DNA from: JAKIWV01 sp049800095
Lineage (GTDB): Archaea; Thermoplasmatota; Thermoplasmata; Lutacidiplasmatales; UBA184
Direction of reading: 5' to 3'
Length of the DNA stretch: 30,856 bases
Assembly: GCA_049800095.1 (NCBI GenBank)
Contig: JBARJD010000065.1
Coordinates: forward strand, 1-30,856
Within the stretch, counting starts at the first letter, position 1. Every line of letters begins with the position of its first letter. Both the position numbers and the translations under genes were made by a program. Under the pieces are notes generated by a model, which made no database searches, was not told the DNA's origin, and worked only from the letters and a program-made list of their open reading frames with translations. Shown piece by piece: positions 8,134-15,522 of this stretch.

Positions 8134-8615
8134 GAGGCCCCCGGGGTGCCCCGTTCTCGGGCCTTGCGTTTGATCTCGAGGAGGGCGACTAGGGTAGCCC
8201 GTGCGTGGGCTATGCACTCGGACCCCACCCGGGCCCGGAGCTCGCGGTCCACCTGCTCGATCGCGGTCCGCCCGGCCTTCCCGGCGGCGTGCCCCCGGTC
8301 CGTCAACGACAGGACCACTCGCCGCCGGTCCGACGGATCGTGGCCCCGCTCTAGGTAGCCGCGCTCGACGAGCATCTCGACGGACTGACTCACCGCCTGC
8401 TTCGTGACGCCCATGAACCGGACGACGGCATCGAGCGAGGCCCCGCTCCACTCCATCGCGTTGAGAATGAACTCGCCGGACGTCGGGACGTCGTCACATT
8501 CGATCTTCGCTTGCGCCCGGCGGACCGCATCCGTGTAGGTTCCCCGCGTGGCGTACAGAAGGGCGGGCAGTGGCACGTCGTCGTACGGGTCGCGGTCTCC
8601 TCGGGGCGTCTTCAT
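8130..8615 (-). CDS. MarR-family transcriptional regulator
   Basis: A 161-residue winged-helix protein. The helix-turn-helix lies at about residues 60-83 (SLDAVVRFMGVTKQAVSQSVEML), followed by the wing with the conserved DPSDRRRVVLSLTDRG around 93-108. Flanking helices should form the dimer interface and ligand pocket. MarR proteins repress until a small aromatic or oxidant ligand binds. First gene of a three-gene unit with the CrtC-like and CoA-transferase-like genes; its stop overlaps the next ATG (ATGA). An inverted repeat overlapping its TATA box points to autorepression. Confidence 0.93.
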   Translation of the reverse strand: MKTPRGDRDPYDDVPLPALLYATRGTYTDAVRRAQAKIECDDVPTSGEFILNAMEWSGASLDAVVRFMGVTKQAVSQSVEMLVERGYLERGHDPSDRRRVVLSLTDRGHAAGKAGRTAIEQVDRELRARVGSECIAHARATLVALLEIKRKARERGTPGAS

Positions 8616-8616
8616 T

Positions 8617-8649
8617 AGTCAAGATAATAGACAGTCAAGTATATTGACT
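8617..8649 (-). promoter_or_regulatory. MarR promoter and operator
   Basis: A perfect inverted repeat AGTCAA-GTATA-TTGACT spans 8633-8649, and a third AGTCAA half-site lies at 8617-8622, 16 bp from the first. On the minus strand the spacer forms the core of a TATA-like AATATACTT about 25-30 bases before the MarR ATG (8615), the spacing expected for a leaderless archaeal transcript. A dimer bound here would cover the TATA box. Confidence 0.7.
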
Positions 8650-8766
8650 TATCGTCCGGGGGGGGCTCGCTCCGGTCTGCGACCTCGAGCTTAGGGGGAG
8701 CCGGCCCACGATGCCCTGCGGCCTTTCCCGAGGGAGGAAGGGTGCATGACCCGGCGGAAGTGGGCT

Positions 8767-8802
8767 ACGGGCCCGCCGGGATTCGACATCGGGCCCAAGG
8801 GG
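8767..8802. repeat. Two adjacent copies resembling the tRNA-Lys 3' end
   Basis: ACGGGCCCGCCGGGATTCGA (8767-8786) matches 17 of 20 bases of 9601-9620. CGGGCCCAAGGGG (8790-8802) is identical to 9602-9614 at the 3' end of tRNA-Lys. Both share the tRNA orientation. With the tRNA end itself they bracket the vapBC pair at 8887-9536, the layout of a small element inserted at a tRNA 3' end. The stretch 8616-8886 holds no gene that I can see. Confidence 0.5.
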
Positions 8803-8886
8803 TTTTGGCCACCCACGGGTACATACCCGAAGGCAGACCCGCTCGGAATCAAACTTCGCACGAAGGGCGCTTCCCTCCTGGTAAAT

Positions 8887-9300
8887 TCATGCTGGGGCTG
8901 GGAGCACTTCGAATCCAGCTTGCCGGAAATCGGAGTCGAACCCGAAGGCGAGGCGGATTCCGAGCGCTTGCATCGTCACAAAGCTGAGGCAGTCTGTCAG
9001 GCTCCAACGCTTGTCGGGGTGACCGAGCAGCGTGTCCCACGCGGACCAGAACCGATCGGGGGTGGTCCAGACCACCTGCAAACTCTCGCTCTCCGTGACG
9101 ATGGTGCGGAATTCGCCAACGAGCCGGGCCGAGCCATGCTGCCGCAGATAGGACACCGCTTCGTTCAGCACATAGTCCGTGGTCACGAGACGTCCGTGAG
9201 TCCCACGAACGAGTTCCTGCTGGAAGGCTCGTGCCTGGGCATGGAACCCGTCTCGCTGGTCCAGAAGCGCGATCCACGCGCTGGCGTCGATGAATATCAT
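8887..9300 (-). CDS. vapC: VapC-type PIN-domain toxin (third module)
   Basis: A 137-residue PIN-domain protein with Asp5 (IFIDASAW), Glu47 (VLNEAVSY), Asp103 (SLTDCLSF) and Asp122/Asp124 (FGFDSDFRQAGF), the acidic set needed for metal-dependent RNA cleavage. Sequence and motif spacing (KRWSLTDC, FDSDF..AGF) place it in a different PIN subgroup from the toxins at 2837-4070. The ATG overlaps the antitoxin stop (ATGA at 9297-9300). The pair lies between the tRNA-Lys 3' end and partial copies of that end. Confidence 0.93.
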   Translation of the reverse strand: MIFIDASAWIALLDQRDGFHAQARAFQQELVRGTHGRLVTTDYVLNEAVSYLRQHGSARLVGEFRTIVTESESLQVVWTTPDRFWSAWDTLLGHPDKRWSLTDCLSFVTMQALGIRLAFGFDSDFRQAGFEVLPAPA

Positions 9301-9536
9301 CGCGACCGGCGATACAGGAGTTTGTCATGCTCGCGGGATCCCCACGTGGTCTTGCCTTTCGCTCGGATGAGCGGAAAGGCATGGAACACTGGATCCTTTG
9401 GATTGACCCGATCCGGCAAAAGGTGGGCGCGGAGGGCCTCGCGAGCCACCTCTTTCATCGATTTTCCCTCCGCCGCCGCCCGTTGCCGCAGCAACTGGTA
9501 CTCCTCTTCACCGACCGCGGTTTGCACTAGTTTCAT
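9297..9536 (-). CDS. vapB: VapB-type antitoxin (third module)
   Basis: A 79-residue protein from the preferred start (MKLVQTAVGEEEYQLL). The N-terminal half reads like a ribbon-helix-helix DNA-binding domain (short strand, then EEYQLLRQRAAAEGKSMKEVAREALRAHL). The C-terminal tail is basic and aromatic (TTWGSREHDKLLYRRSR) and probably binds the toxin. An ATG six codons upstream (9554) is possible, but the TATA-like box at 9562-9568 sits about 29 bases before the downstream ATG, the right spacing for a leaderless start there. Overlaps vapC by four bases. Confidence 0.82.
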   Translation of the reverse strand: MKLVQTAVGEEEYQLLRQRAAAEGKSMKEVAREALRAHLLPDRVNPKDPVFHAFPLIRAKGKTTWGSREHDKLLYRRSR

Positions 9537-9561
9537 GGTCCATGTTACATGCAATATAGCG

Positions 9562-9568
9562 TATAAAG
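9562..9568 (-). promoter_or_regulatory. TATA-like box of the third vapBC pair
   Basis: CTTTATAC on the minus strand, centred about 29 bases upstream of the preferred vapB ATG at 9536, in an AT-rich patch within GC-rich sequence. Confidence 0.55.
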
Positions 9569-9602
9569 AAACGGGGCCGGCCGAACGATGTGGAGGTGCG
9601 AC

Positions 9603-9675
9603 GGGCCCAAGGGGATTCGAACCCCTGATCTTGCGGTTAAGAGCCGCCTGCTCTACCGGGCTGAGCTATGGGCCC
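9603..9675 (-). tRNA. tRNA-Lys (anticodon CUU)
   Basis: A 73-base cloverleaf on the minus strand. The seven-base acceptor arms are GGGCCCA and TGGGCCC. The D arm is GCTC/GAGC with a GG in the loop. The anticodon loop is CTCTTAA with anticodon CTT. The T arm is AGGGG-TTCGAAT-CCCCT. The terminal CCA is not encoded and there is no intron. The only weak point is a G-A pairing at the top of the anticodon stem. A CTTAAG box lies upstream at 9711-9716. Confidence 0.96.
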
Positions 9676-9710
9676 ATCTCGTCGGGCTCGCCCGATTTCG
9701 GGCAGCCCAC

Positions 9711-9716
9711 TTAAGG
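9711..9716 (-). promoter_or_regulatory. TATA-like box of tRNA-Lys
   Basis: CTTAAG in the sequence CCCTTAAGTGGG, about 38 bases before the mature tRNA 5' end. This would place transcription start roughly 12 bases upstream of the tRNA. Read-through from the membrane-protein gene ending at 9744 is an alternative source of tRNA transcript. Confidence 0.45.
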
Positions 9717-9743
9717 GCTCGCTCCTCCGCGCGGCGCGGTGCT

Positions 9744-10514
9744 TTAGCGGCCGAGGGGCCGCGTCACAACCTCGATGCCGGTCACGCGGAGACGCTCCCG
9801 TACGAGCCGCGGCGGATAGTACGCCACGAGGATGACGAGCGCCGGGACGATGCCGAGCACGGCGCCCAGCGTGACCGCCCCGAGTCCCCCGCCCAATCGC
9901 GTGGCCACGCCGACCGATCCGACTCCGAAGAAGGCGACGAGACCCCAACTCACCAGCGCGATGCGGTACCGCGCGGTTCGGTCCTGGGTCCGGAAGAACA
10001 GGGTGAAGTAGAGGAACGCGCCGAGGAACTCGGGCACGATCAGTATCAGCACGAGGAGCCCGAGGATGGGGCCACCCACCGGCGTCGCGTAACGGACTCC
10101 CACCGCGCCCAACGTCACGGTCACGGCATCCGGCCCGCTCGCGGTGATGAAGTACACGAGCAGGACGTAGAGCAACGCATACAACGCCGTGAGAGGGGCC
10201 AGGAAGGACCGGCCGGTATACAGGTGCACGAGGTAGCCCACGAGCCCCCAGAGGACCGCGCAGAGTAGGAGTATCTCGACGTAATACAACGTGACGACGA
10301 GCGGGAGCGAGGGCGTCACGAACGCCGCCACCGCGCTCTCGATGCCTCCGATGAAGGTCACGAGGGCGAGGCCGAGCCAAAAGAGGCTGAACTGGAGGAC
10401 CGGGAGCCGGCTCTCCGGCGAGACCGGCCGTTGGGAGAATCGCCAACCGAGGAAAAGGTAGATCCCCACGGCCACGAAATCTGCGAAGGCCACCACGAGC
10501 GACGCGTTGTTCAT
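9744..10514 (-). CDS. Seven-helix membrane protein, possible sensor
   Basis: A 256-residue protein with seven predicted hydrophobic segments at about 7-27, 37-60, 67-98, 104-125, 147-170, 182-204 and 212-233, and a short basic C-terminal tail (PPRLVRERLRVTG). Length, helix count and helix spacing resemble the detached seven-helix input domain of archaeal and bacterial histidine kinases, but no kinase or other output domain is attached. No helix-7 lysine for a rhodopsin chromophore stands out. It is the last gene of a three-gene operon, 12 bp after the PAS-domain gene, so it may sense a signal passed to the PAS protein and the ATPase. Function unproven; the family assignment is an inference from architecture. 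Confidence 0.75.
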   Translation of the reverse strand: MNNASLVVAFADFVAVGIYLFLGWRFSQRPVSPESRLPVLQFSLFWLGLALVTFIGGIESAVAAFVTPSLPLVVTLYYVEILLLCAVLWGLVGYLVHLYTGRSFLAPLTALYALLYVLLVYFITASGPDAVTVTLGAVGVRYATPVGGPILGLLVLILIVPEFLGAFLYFTLFFRTQDRTARYRIALVSWGLVAFFGVGSVGVATRLGGGLGAVTLGAVLGIVPALVILVAYYPPRLVRERLRVTGIEVVTRPLGR

Positions 10515-10526
10515 GGTAGTGGTCCC

Positions 10527-11066
10527 CTACACGAGCTCTTGGATTCGGCTGGCGATCAGCACTTGACCGGGATTGAACCGGCCCGCTGGGGTAGAGGGGA
10601 TCCGACCGATCGTCCGTCCGTCCCGCACGACCACGCCGAAGCGGTCCTCGGTGCCGTGGACCACCTCGATCTCGATGGGAAAGGTGGAGCCGTCCCGGAA
10701 CCGGCCCTCGAGCTCGATGGGACCCGCCCGAGAGGGCGGCTTTCGGATCGACGCGAGGGTCGCAAGGAAGCCGGCGCGGGCGCCGACGGCGATCAGTTCG
10801 GAAAACGGAACCCCGCGGAGAATGAGCTCCGACGCGCCGAACAGGCGGGCGGCCGCGGGGTTGGCATGCACGATGTACCCCTGGGTGTCCAGCACGAAAC
10901 GCCCGTCCCTCGCCTGATCGAACATATCGCGGTACACCGCGGGATCGTCGCCGGCGGGTCGTCGAACGAATGGGATCGCGAGGACGGTGCTCGCGAGGCC
11001 GTACTCGAACAGCCGCCGCATCAGCCCCCCGGGCGGCCCGCGTCGGTTCGGTTTGACCGGTTGCAC
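10527..11066 (-). CDS. Single PAS-domain protein
   Basis: A protein of up to 179 residues that is mainly one PAS domain (about residues 45-155): an entry helix (YRDMFDQARDGRFVLDTQGYIVHANPAAARLFG), the usual PAS middle (LILRGVPFSELI), then the strands ELEGRFRDGSTFPIEIEVV and FGVVVRDGRTIGRI. PAS domains bind small ligands, haem or flavin, or mediate protein contacts. No kinase, cyclase or other output domain follows. The start at 11066 is GTG; an ATG at 11021 (MRRLFEYGLAS) is an alternative. The gene lies 24 bp after the ATPase gene and 12 bp before the seven-helix membrane gene. Confidence 0.85.
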   Translation of the reverse strand: MQPVKPNRRGPPGGLMRRLFEYGLASTVLAIPFVRRPAGDDPAVYRDMFDQARDGRFVLDTQGYIVHANPAAARLFGASELILRGVPFSELIAVGARAGFLATLASIRKPPSRAGPIELEGRFRDGSTFPIEIEVVHGTEDRFGVVVRDGRTIGRIPSTPAGRFNPGQVLIASRIQELV

Positions 11067-11090
11067 AGCCCTGTCACCGCCGGGTCCACG

Positions 11091-12632
11091 CTAGACGATG
11101 CGCAACAGGTCGTACGGTATCGTATCGGTACCCTCGGTGAGCACAAGGCCCGACGTCCAAGGCTTCGAACCGTAGACGAACACCCGCCCCTGGCGCCCGC
11201 GGAGGTGGATCTGGATCGCCGCAAGGGACCGGAGAGATTCGAACAGCGGCACGCCCGCCCGCCCGACAACGACGAGATGCATCGGCGCCGAGCTGAGACC
11301 CGCCTGGACCATCGCGGGAAAGTTGTCGATGACCTCGGGGGTCATGGGGTTCCCGAGGGCCGCGGCCATCGAGAGGAATCCGGCGACGTACGCGACGCTC
11401 AGGACCGTCCCGCCCGTGGTGCTCGCCGCGCCCAGGAACTGTGCGACCGAAGTTTCCTGCGTCATCCCGGTGCTCGCGGCGGTGTTCGGCGGGGGCACGA
11501 GACCCCCCAGGGGGACCACCATCTTGCCAAATTCGGGGGAGAGTTGCTTCGCGGCGGTCTGCAGCTGTCCGGTCACGTCGGCCACGCGGAAACCCTGTTC
11601 GAGCTTTGCGCGGGAGGCACCCGGATGCATGGAGTCCCAGATCTCCTTCGCGGACAGCGATGGCGATGGGATGAGCAGGGTACGGCCGCCGAGGCTGACG
11701 AGGGAAGCGATCATCGGCGACAGGAGGAGTTGAAGGACCTGCTCCTGGATGTCCCCCTCGGCCTCGATCAGGGTCGTCTTGCCGATCGGCAGGCGCCCGA
11801 AATTTTCTGCGAACGCGCCGGACCCGGGCCAGATGTGTGCCGGCATGCCGTCGGGTTCGTGCTCGAACGGCCCGCGGCGCATCTGCGTGTAGGCTTTGAT
11901 GGGCTCGATGCACTGGAACCGGGCCGCCTCGACGGTGTACGGATAGTACGCATTGGCGATCCGGATGCCCCGAAGCTTCGGCAGGTGCAGCCAGCGCTCG
12001 AGGCGGTCGTTGACCATCTCGCGCTGCGTCACGACCACCCCGTTGACCAGATAGTCGAGCTGGCTCTCCTCCCGGCGCTCGAGGACGATGACCACGTGCG
12101 CGCGGCCGCGCCCGAGGTGCCGCAGCAGCATGCGCTCCACCTCGCCGCGGTCCGGGAGCTCGGGCTTGTTGGCGCCGATGCCACCCCTGTACTGTTCCAC
12201 GAGGGCGTCCCAGGAATCGATAATGACGATCGAGGGCGAATCAGGGGGCAGTTGGCTCCACGCCTCCTGGATCGGGGAGGGAAGCCAGAGGAACTCGGTG
12301 AGCTCGCGGCTTTTGGCGCCGGTCTCCTCGACCCAGCGTCGGGACTCGGCGATGGTCCGGCCTACCTCCCCGACGGTGGCGTCGAGGTTGCTAGTGTCCA
12401 CGATCAGGATGCGCGAGCTACCGTTCTCCCCGAGCCAGGGAAATCCCCGATGGAGCTCCGCTTGAGAGACCCGACTTGTGATGAGGACCCGGTGACCGGT
12501 CGAGGCCTCGAGGAGCGCCAGGCACAGGGTCGTCTTCCCCGATCCGGGAGGACCCCGAACGAGGAGGGACTGCGGTCCCGGTAGGGAGAGGAATTCTCGC
12601 AGTTCCTCGGGCAGTCGCCCAGCAAGACTCAC
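11091..12632 (-). CDS. KaiC/GvpD-like RecA-superfamily ATPase, two lobes
   Basis: A 513-residue protein from the GTG at 12630-12632. The N-terminal RecA-fold lobe has Walker A at 27-34 (GPPGSGKT), Walker B around 135-140 (IVIIDS), and a KaiC-type end (LDYLVNGVVVTQREM, then PKLRGIRI). The second lobe, from about 275, is a divergent RecA-like domain without a clear Walker B; GRLPIGKT at 279-286 formally fits the P-loop pattern but may be chance. Relatives (COG0467, RAD55/KaiC/GvpD type) are thought to act in archaeal signalling or transcription control. I prefer GTG over an upstream start at 12725 because a TATA-like box (12671-12677) lies inside the longer frame and an AGGGG lies a few bases before the GTG. 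Head of an operon with the PAS and seven-helix genes. Confidence 0.8.
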   Translation of the reverse strand: MSLAGRLPEELREFLSLPGPQSLLVRGPPGSGKTTLCLALLEASTGHRVLITSRVSQAELHRGFPWLGENGSSRILIVDTSNLDATVGEVGRTIAESRRWVEETGAKSRELTEFLWLPSPIQEAWSQLPPDSPSIVIIDSWDALVEQYRGGIGANKPELPDRGEVERMLLRHLGRGRAHVVIVLERREESQLDYLVNGVVVTQREMVNDRLERWLHLPKLRGIRIANAYYPYTVEAARFQCIEPIKAYTQMRRGPFEHEPDGMPAHIWPGSGAFAENFGRLPIGKTTLIEAEGDIQEQVLQLLLSPMIASLVSLGGRTLLIPSPSLSAKEIWDSMHPGASRAKLEQGFRVADVTGQLQTAAKQLSPEFGKMVVPLGGLVPPPNTAASTGMTQETSVAQFLGAASTTGGTVLSVAYVAGFLSMAAALGNPMTPEVIDNFPAMVQAGLSSAPMHLVVVGRAGVPLFESLRSLAAIQIHLRGRQGRVFVYGSKPWTSGLVLTEGTDTIPYDLLRIV

Positions 12633-12670
12633 TGTAACCCCTGGCGGGCCGCGGAGCGCGGCTCCTGCAG

Positions 12671-12677
12671 AAGTATA
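12671..12677 (-). promoter_or_regulatory. TATA-like box of the ATPase-PAS-7TM operon
   Basis: GTATACT on the minus strand, about 43 bases before the preferred GTG start, implying a leader of some 15-20 bases that contains AGGGG. The sequence from 12678 to 12924 holds no gene that I can support. Confidence 0.5.
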
Positions 12678-12924
12678 CTGCTCGCCTCGGGGTAAGAAGC
12701 TAACGATGCTAGGGCACCCCGCCAAAGACTGCCGCCGGGCGCCCGTTCCCTGCGGGAACCTTCATGAAGATTTCCATATCGCCGGTCCCCAAACGGCTCT
12801 TGGTGAACCGGTGTGGATGTCGGCCGAGTTCGTCCGGGGCCCCCCCCGAAGCCGCTCTTCGGTAGTCCCGCAGGGGCTCGCCCCACCGGGGTCAGGGTGG
12901 GGTTCCTGTCCCCGGGCCGCGAGC

Positions 12925-13893
12925 CTATGGTCCTCCGAGTCGTTCGAGGGCCGCCCCGACCATCCACGGCAAGAGTACCGTGATGTCCCCCTCCACGGTC
13001 ACGTGGTGGGCCGTCGGCTTGACCTTGCCCCAGGAGATTGCCTCGCGGGTCCGCGCGCCGGAGAGGCTCCCATCCCACTCGACCGCCGACGTGATGTAGA
13101 GCGCCGCGTCGAGTCCGTCGCGGAACTGGTTCCACCAGATCGTGTGGTGTTTCGAGATGCCTCCTCCAAGGAGGATCGCCCCGCTCCGCTTCGCCTCGAA
13201 GACGAGGTCCGCGAGGCGTTGCTCGTCGGGAAGCAGGTCGAGCTGGAACTCCTTGTGCATCTGCCAGAACAGCCAGAGCTGCGATCCGACGGCGCCGTCG
13301 GTGATTCCCGGGACGAGGACCGGTACGTTCCGTTCGAAGGCGGCCCGCGCGAGGCTCCCACGTCCGGCCCGAGCCCCGAGCGCCTCGCCGATCTTCCAGA
13401 CGAGCTCGGCGGTCGAGAGCCGGCGCATTCCGTCCTTCCACAGGCGGTTCAGCAGACGTTGCATGAATCGTTCCACGATGCCTCCGTAGACCTTCTCCTC
13501 GATCACGAGGTTCCCGAGTCGGTAGAGGCCCTTCTTCCGGAGAACCGCGTCGTCGAGCAGCCAGTCGCCGTGCAGGTACGGTCCGTAGGAGCGCGCGATA
13601 TCGTGGTCGAGGGTTCCGCACGTCGTCACGACCGCATCGACGTGGCCCCCCGCGACGAGTTCGTGAAGAACCCCTCGGGTGCCCGTCGCCACGATGTCCG
13701 CCGGGAACGACAGGAAGGTCGTCATCTCCCGGTCCCCGAGCATCTCGACCAGGATGTCGACCCCCTGGGCGAAGCCCTTCGCCGTGAAGCCGCCCGCCGA
13801 ATCGAGCCGGCGTGCCAGCGTATCGAGCGAGGGCCGGTCGTTGATCCGGATGTCCTCCACGCGTCGACGGGGCATGCGAACGTTCCTCTCCAC
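12925..13893 (-). CDS. dys: Deoxyhypusine synthase
   Basis: Transfers the aminobutyl group of spermidine to one lysine of translation factor aIF5A, using NAD, the first and in archaea often the decisive step of hypusine formation. At 322 residues it has normal archaeal length. The active-site lysine is Lys248 in GGGISKHH, followed by the conserved EWDGSLSGARTREAISWGK (about 272-290), the counterpart of the EFDGSDSGARPDEAVSWGK region in eukaryotic enzymes. TFLSFPADIVATG and VDAVVTTCGTLDHDIAR are also conserved. The start is GTG, sharing one base with the preceding stop (TAGTG); an ATG at 13875 is an alternative. Last gene of the eight-gene minus-strand run. Confidence 0.96.
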   Translation of the reverse strand: MERNVRMPRRRVEDIRINDRPSLDTLARRLDSAGGFTAKGFAQGVDILVEMLGDREMTTFLSFPADIVATGTRGVLHELVAGGHVDAVVTTCGTLDHDIARSYGPYLHGDWLLDDAVLRKKGLYRLGNLVIEEKVYGGIVERFMQRLLNRLWKDGMRRLSTAELVWKIGEALGARAGRGSLARAAFERNVPVLVPGITDGAVGSQLWLFWQMHKEFQLDLLPDEQRLADLVFEAKRSGAILLGGGISKHHTIWWNQFRDGLDAALYITSAVEWDGSLSGARTREAISWGKVKPTAHHVTVEGDITVLLPWMVGAALERLGGP

Positions 13894-14861
13894 TAGAAGG
13901 TCAGGGTGAACCCTAGCCCGAGCTGGTGAAAGAGCACCAGGTATGCCACAATATAGCCGGCGATCGCGCCGCCGTCGAGGAAGGGGAGGCCGGCCTGCGG
14001 GTTCCCCGACCCTGCCCGTCGAATGAGAAACGCGTAGCCGACCAGCGAGCCGGCGATCGCGGCGAGGGCCGTCCAGAGGTTCGCGCCAAGGCCGAGTACG
14101 ACCGGGTGGCTCGGGAGCCAGATGAAGGCCGAGGCCACGAGCGCTCCCGGGATCACGATGTCACCGAGGCCCATGAACATCGCCTCGCGCTCCTCTACGG
14201 GGCGTTCCCGCTGGACGTTGAGCGAGGGGGCCTGCGTGTAGTCGTAGCCCGCCGCGCTGGGCATGACCATCAGGATCGGTAGCCGCATTTCGGTCACGAC
14301 GTCGGCGAGGCTGACCATGTGCTTCGTCCGGTAGACGGCGATGTAGTCGTAGACCGCCAGCGCGATGAGGAGGATGAACACCGGGAGAATGCTGAAGGAT
14401 ATCCCGAGCAAGGCGATGAGCGCCCCAGCGGCCAGGAATCCGGCGGCGTCGACTACGTACCACTGGGGTTCCATCCAGAGCGCGAGCAGGATCGTCACGG
14501 CGATCGCGGCGGCCAGCGTGGCCGCGGGGTCGAAGAGCAACCCCGCCTCGGCCGGGGGAATGAAGTGGGTGGCCGGGAGGATCAGTTCCAGCGTGTAGTA
14601 GAGCGTCAGGTTGAGCGACGCGGCGATGGCGACCAGGAGCACAACCCGGAGGGTCGCGATACCCCCCTTCCGGCGCGTGAACCAGAGGATGAGGAGCGGC
14701 GCGACGATGATGGCGATGATGATGAAGAGGGGAGCGGCGGGGCTGTTTGGGTTCGAGTTGGTAGCCAGTCCGGCCGACTTGAAGGGTGACGCGAGGGCCA
14801 GGGCCACGAGCTGGGCGCCCACGTAGAGGGCCAGGAGTCCCAGCGAGCGAAGGCTCCGCAT
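13893..14861 (-). CDS. Presenilin-like intramembrane aspartyl protease (archaeal PSH)
   Basis: A 322-residue polytopic membrane protein with about nine hydrophobic segments. The two catalytic aspartates of the GxGD protease family are visible: Asp172 in VYDYIAVYRTKHM and Asp234 in MGLGDIVIPG. The third family element near the C-terminus reads GLPFLDGGAIAGY, the form common in archaeal homologues in place of the eukaryotic PAL motif. Such enzymes cut substrates inside the membrane; archaeal substrates are largely unknown. The loop between the two aspartates (about 205-225) is probably cytoplasmic. It lies 9 bp after aIF2-beta and overlaps deoxyhypusine synthase by one base. Confidence 0.92.
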   Translation of the reverse strand: MRSLRSLGLLALYVGAQLVALALASPFKSAGLATNSNPNSPAAPLFIIIAIIVAPLLILWFTRRKGGIATLRVVLLVAIAASLNLTLYYTLELILPATHFIPPAEAGLLFDPAATLAAAIAVTILLALWMEPQWYVVDAAGFLAAGALIALLGISFSILPVFILLIALAVYDYIAVYRTKHMVSLADVVTEMRLPILMVMPSAAGYDYTQAPSLNVQRERPVEEREAMFMGLGDIVIPGALVASAFIWLPSHPVVLGLGANLWTALAAIAGSLVGYAFLIRRAGSGNPQAGLPFLDGGAIAGYIVAYLVLFHQLGLGFTLTF

Positions 14862-14870
14862 GCCCGTCGA

Positions 14871-15488
14871 CTAGGGCTGGACGATCGCGTAGGCGTTGTT
14901 TCCGAGCACCTTGGTGATCTTCGCGTTGACCGTCGCGCCCCGGGTCGTCGCGCCCGTGACGAAGACCACGAAGCCCTCCTTTCGGGCGACGCCGTCGCCG
15001 CGTCGACCGATGTCCTCAATCGTGAGCCGGTAGATCTCTCCGGCCACGACCGGCGCTTTCGGCTTGGCCACTTCCACGACCCGCCGGACCGTCACGGGTC
15101 GCTGCGCGCCGCAGGCCTCGCAGACGAGGAGCGTGAATTTGCCCTCCTTGCTCAGGTGGGTGTCGGGTCGCTTGCACTCGGAGCAGATCACGTACTTGTC
15201 GGTGTACTCCCGGATACGCTGCGCGATGCCGTCCTTAGGGACCCGGGACTTGAGAACGCCGCGCGGAAGGTCGAGCACGCCGGGACACCCGAACTCGCGG
15301 GCCAGGTAGCCGATCAGATGGGACGGCTCGCGGCGCAGTGCGTTCGCGATCTCCTGGAGGTTCCGAATGACCGTGTTCTTTCCATCGGTCGTCACCTCCG
15401 GCTCGGGCACTTGAAACCGGTCCGCGCTCGTCCGGACCTCCGGTAGCTGGGCGCGCGCCCGGTCGAGGAGTTTCTGGTAGGCTTCCAT
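14871..15488 (-). CDS. Translation initiation factor aIF2 subunit beta with C-terminal TRAM domain
   Basis: Beta subunit of the archaeal initiation factor that brings initiator Met-tRNA to the ribosome. The preferred start (ATG at 15486-15488, MEAYQKLLDRAR) gives 205 residues. The central alpha-beta domain (about 35-95) includes TVIRNLQEIANALRRE, HLIGYLAREFG and GVLKSRV. The zinc ribbon uses Cys102, Cys105, Cys123 and Cys126 (CSEC, CEAC). Residues about 145-205 form a TRAM domain (EIYRLTIEDIGRRGDGVARKEG), a small RNA-binding fold also joined to aIF2-beta in some Thermoplasmatota and haloarchaea. An earlier in-frame ATG (15518) lies in the tail of the previous gene's region and is less likely. 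34 bp after the phosphatase gene. Confidence 0.95.
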   Translation of the reverse strand: MEAYQKLLDRARAQLPEVRTSADRFQVPEPEVTTDGKNTVIRNLQEIANALRREPSHLIGYLAREFGCPGVLDLPRGVLKSRVPKDGIAQRIREYTDKYVICSECKRPDTHLSKEGKFTLLVCEACGAQRPVTVRRVVEVAKPKAPVVAGEIYRLTIEDIGRRGDGVARKEGFVVFVTGATTRGATVNAKITKVLGNNAYAIVQP

Positions 15489-15522
15489 TCCGACGAATGC
15501 AGGTCGAGGACCGCTCAAAAGG

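Noticed and set aside
11369..11392. A second Walker A-like GRLPIGKT in the KaiC-like ATPase (residues 279-286) as evidence for two active ATP sites
   Set aside because: The surrounding strand and Walker B are not convincing; relatives have a degenerate second lobe. The actual position of this match is about 11775-11798, noted in the gene entry.
10431..12584. A 717-codon plus-strand frame opposite the ATPase, PAS and part of the 7TM gene
   Set aside because: It spans several real genes on the other strand and encodes low-complexity charged protein.
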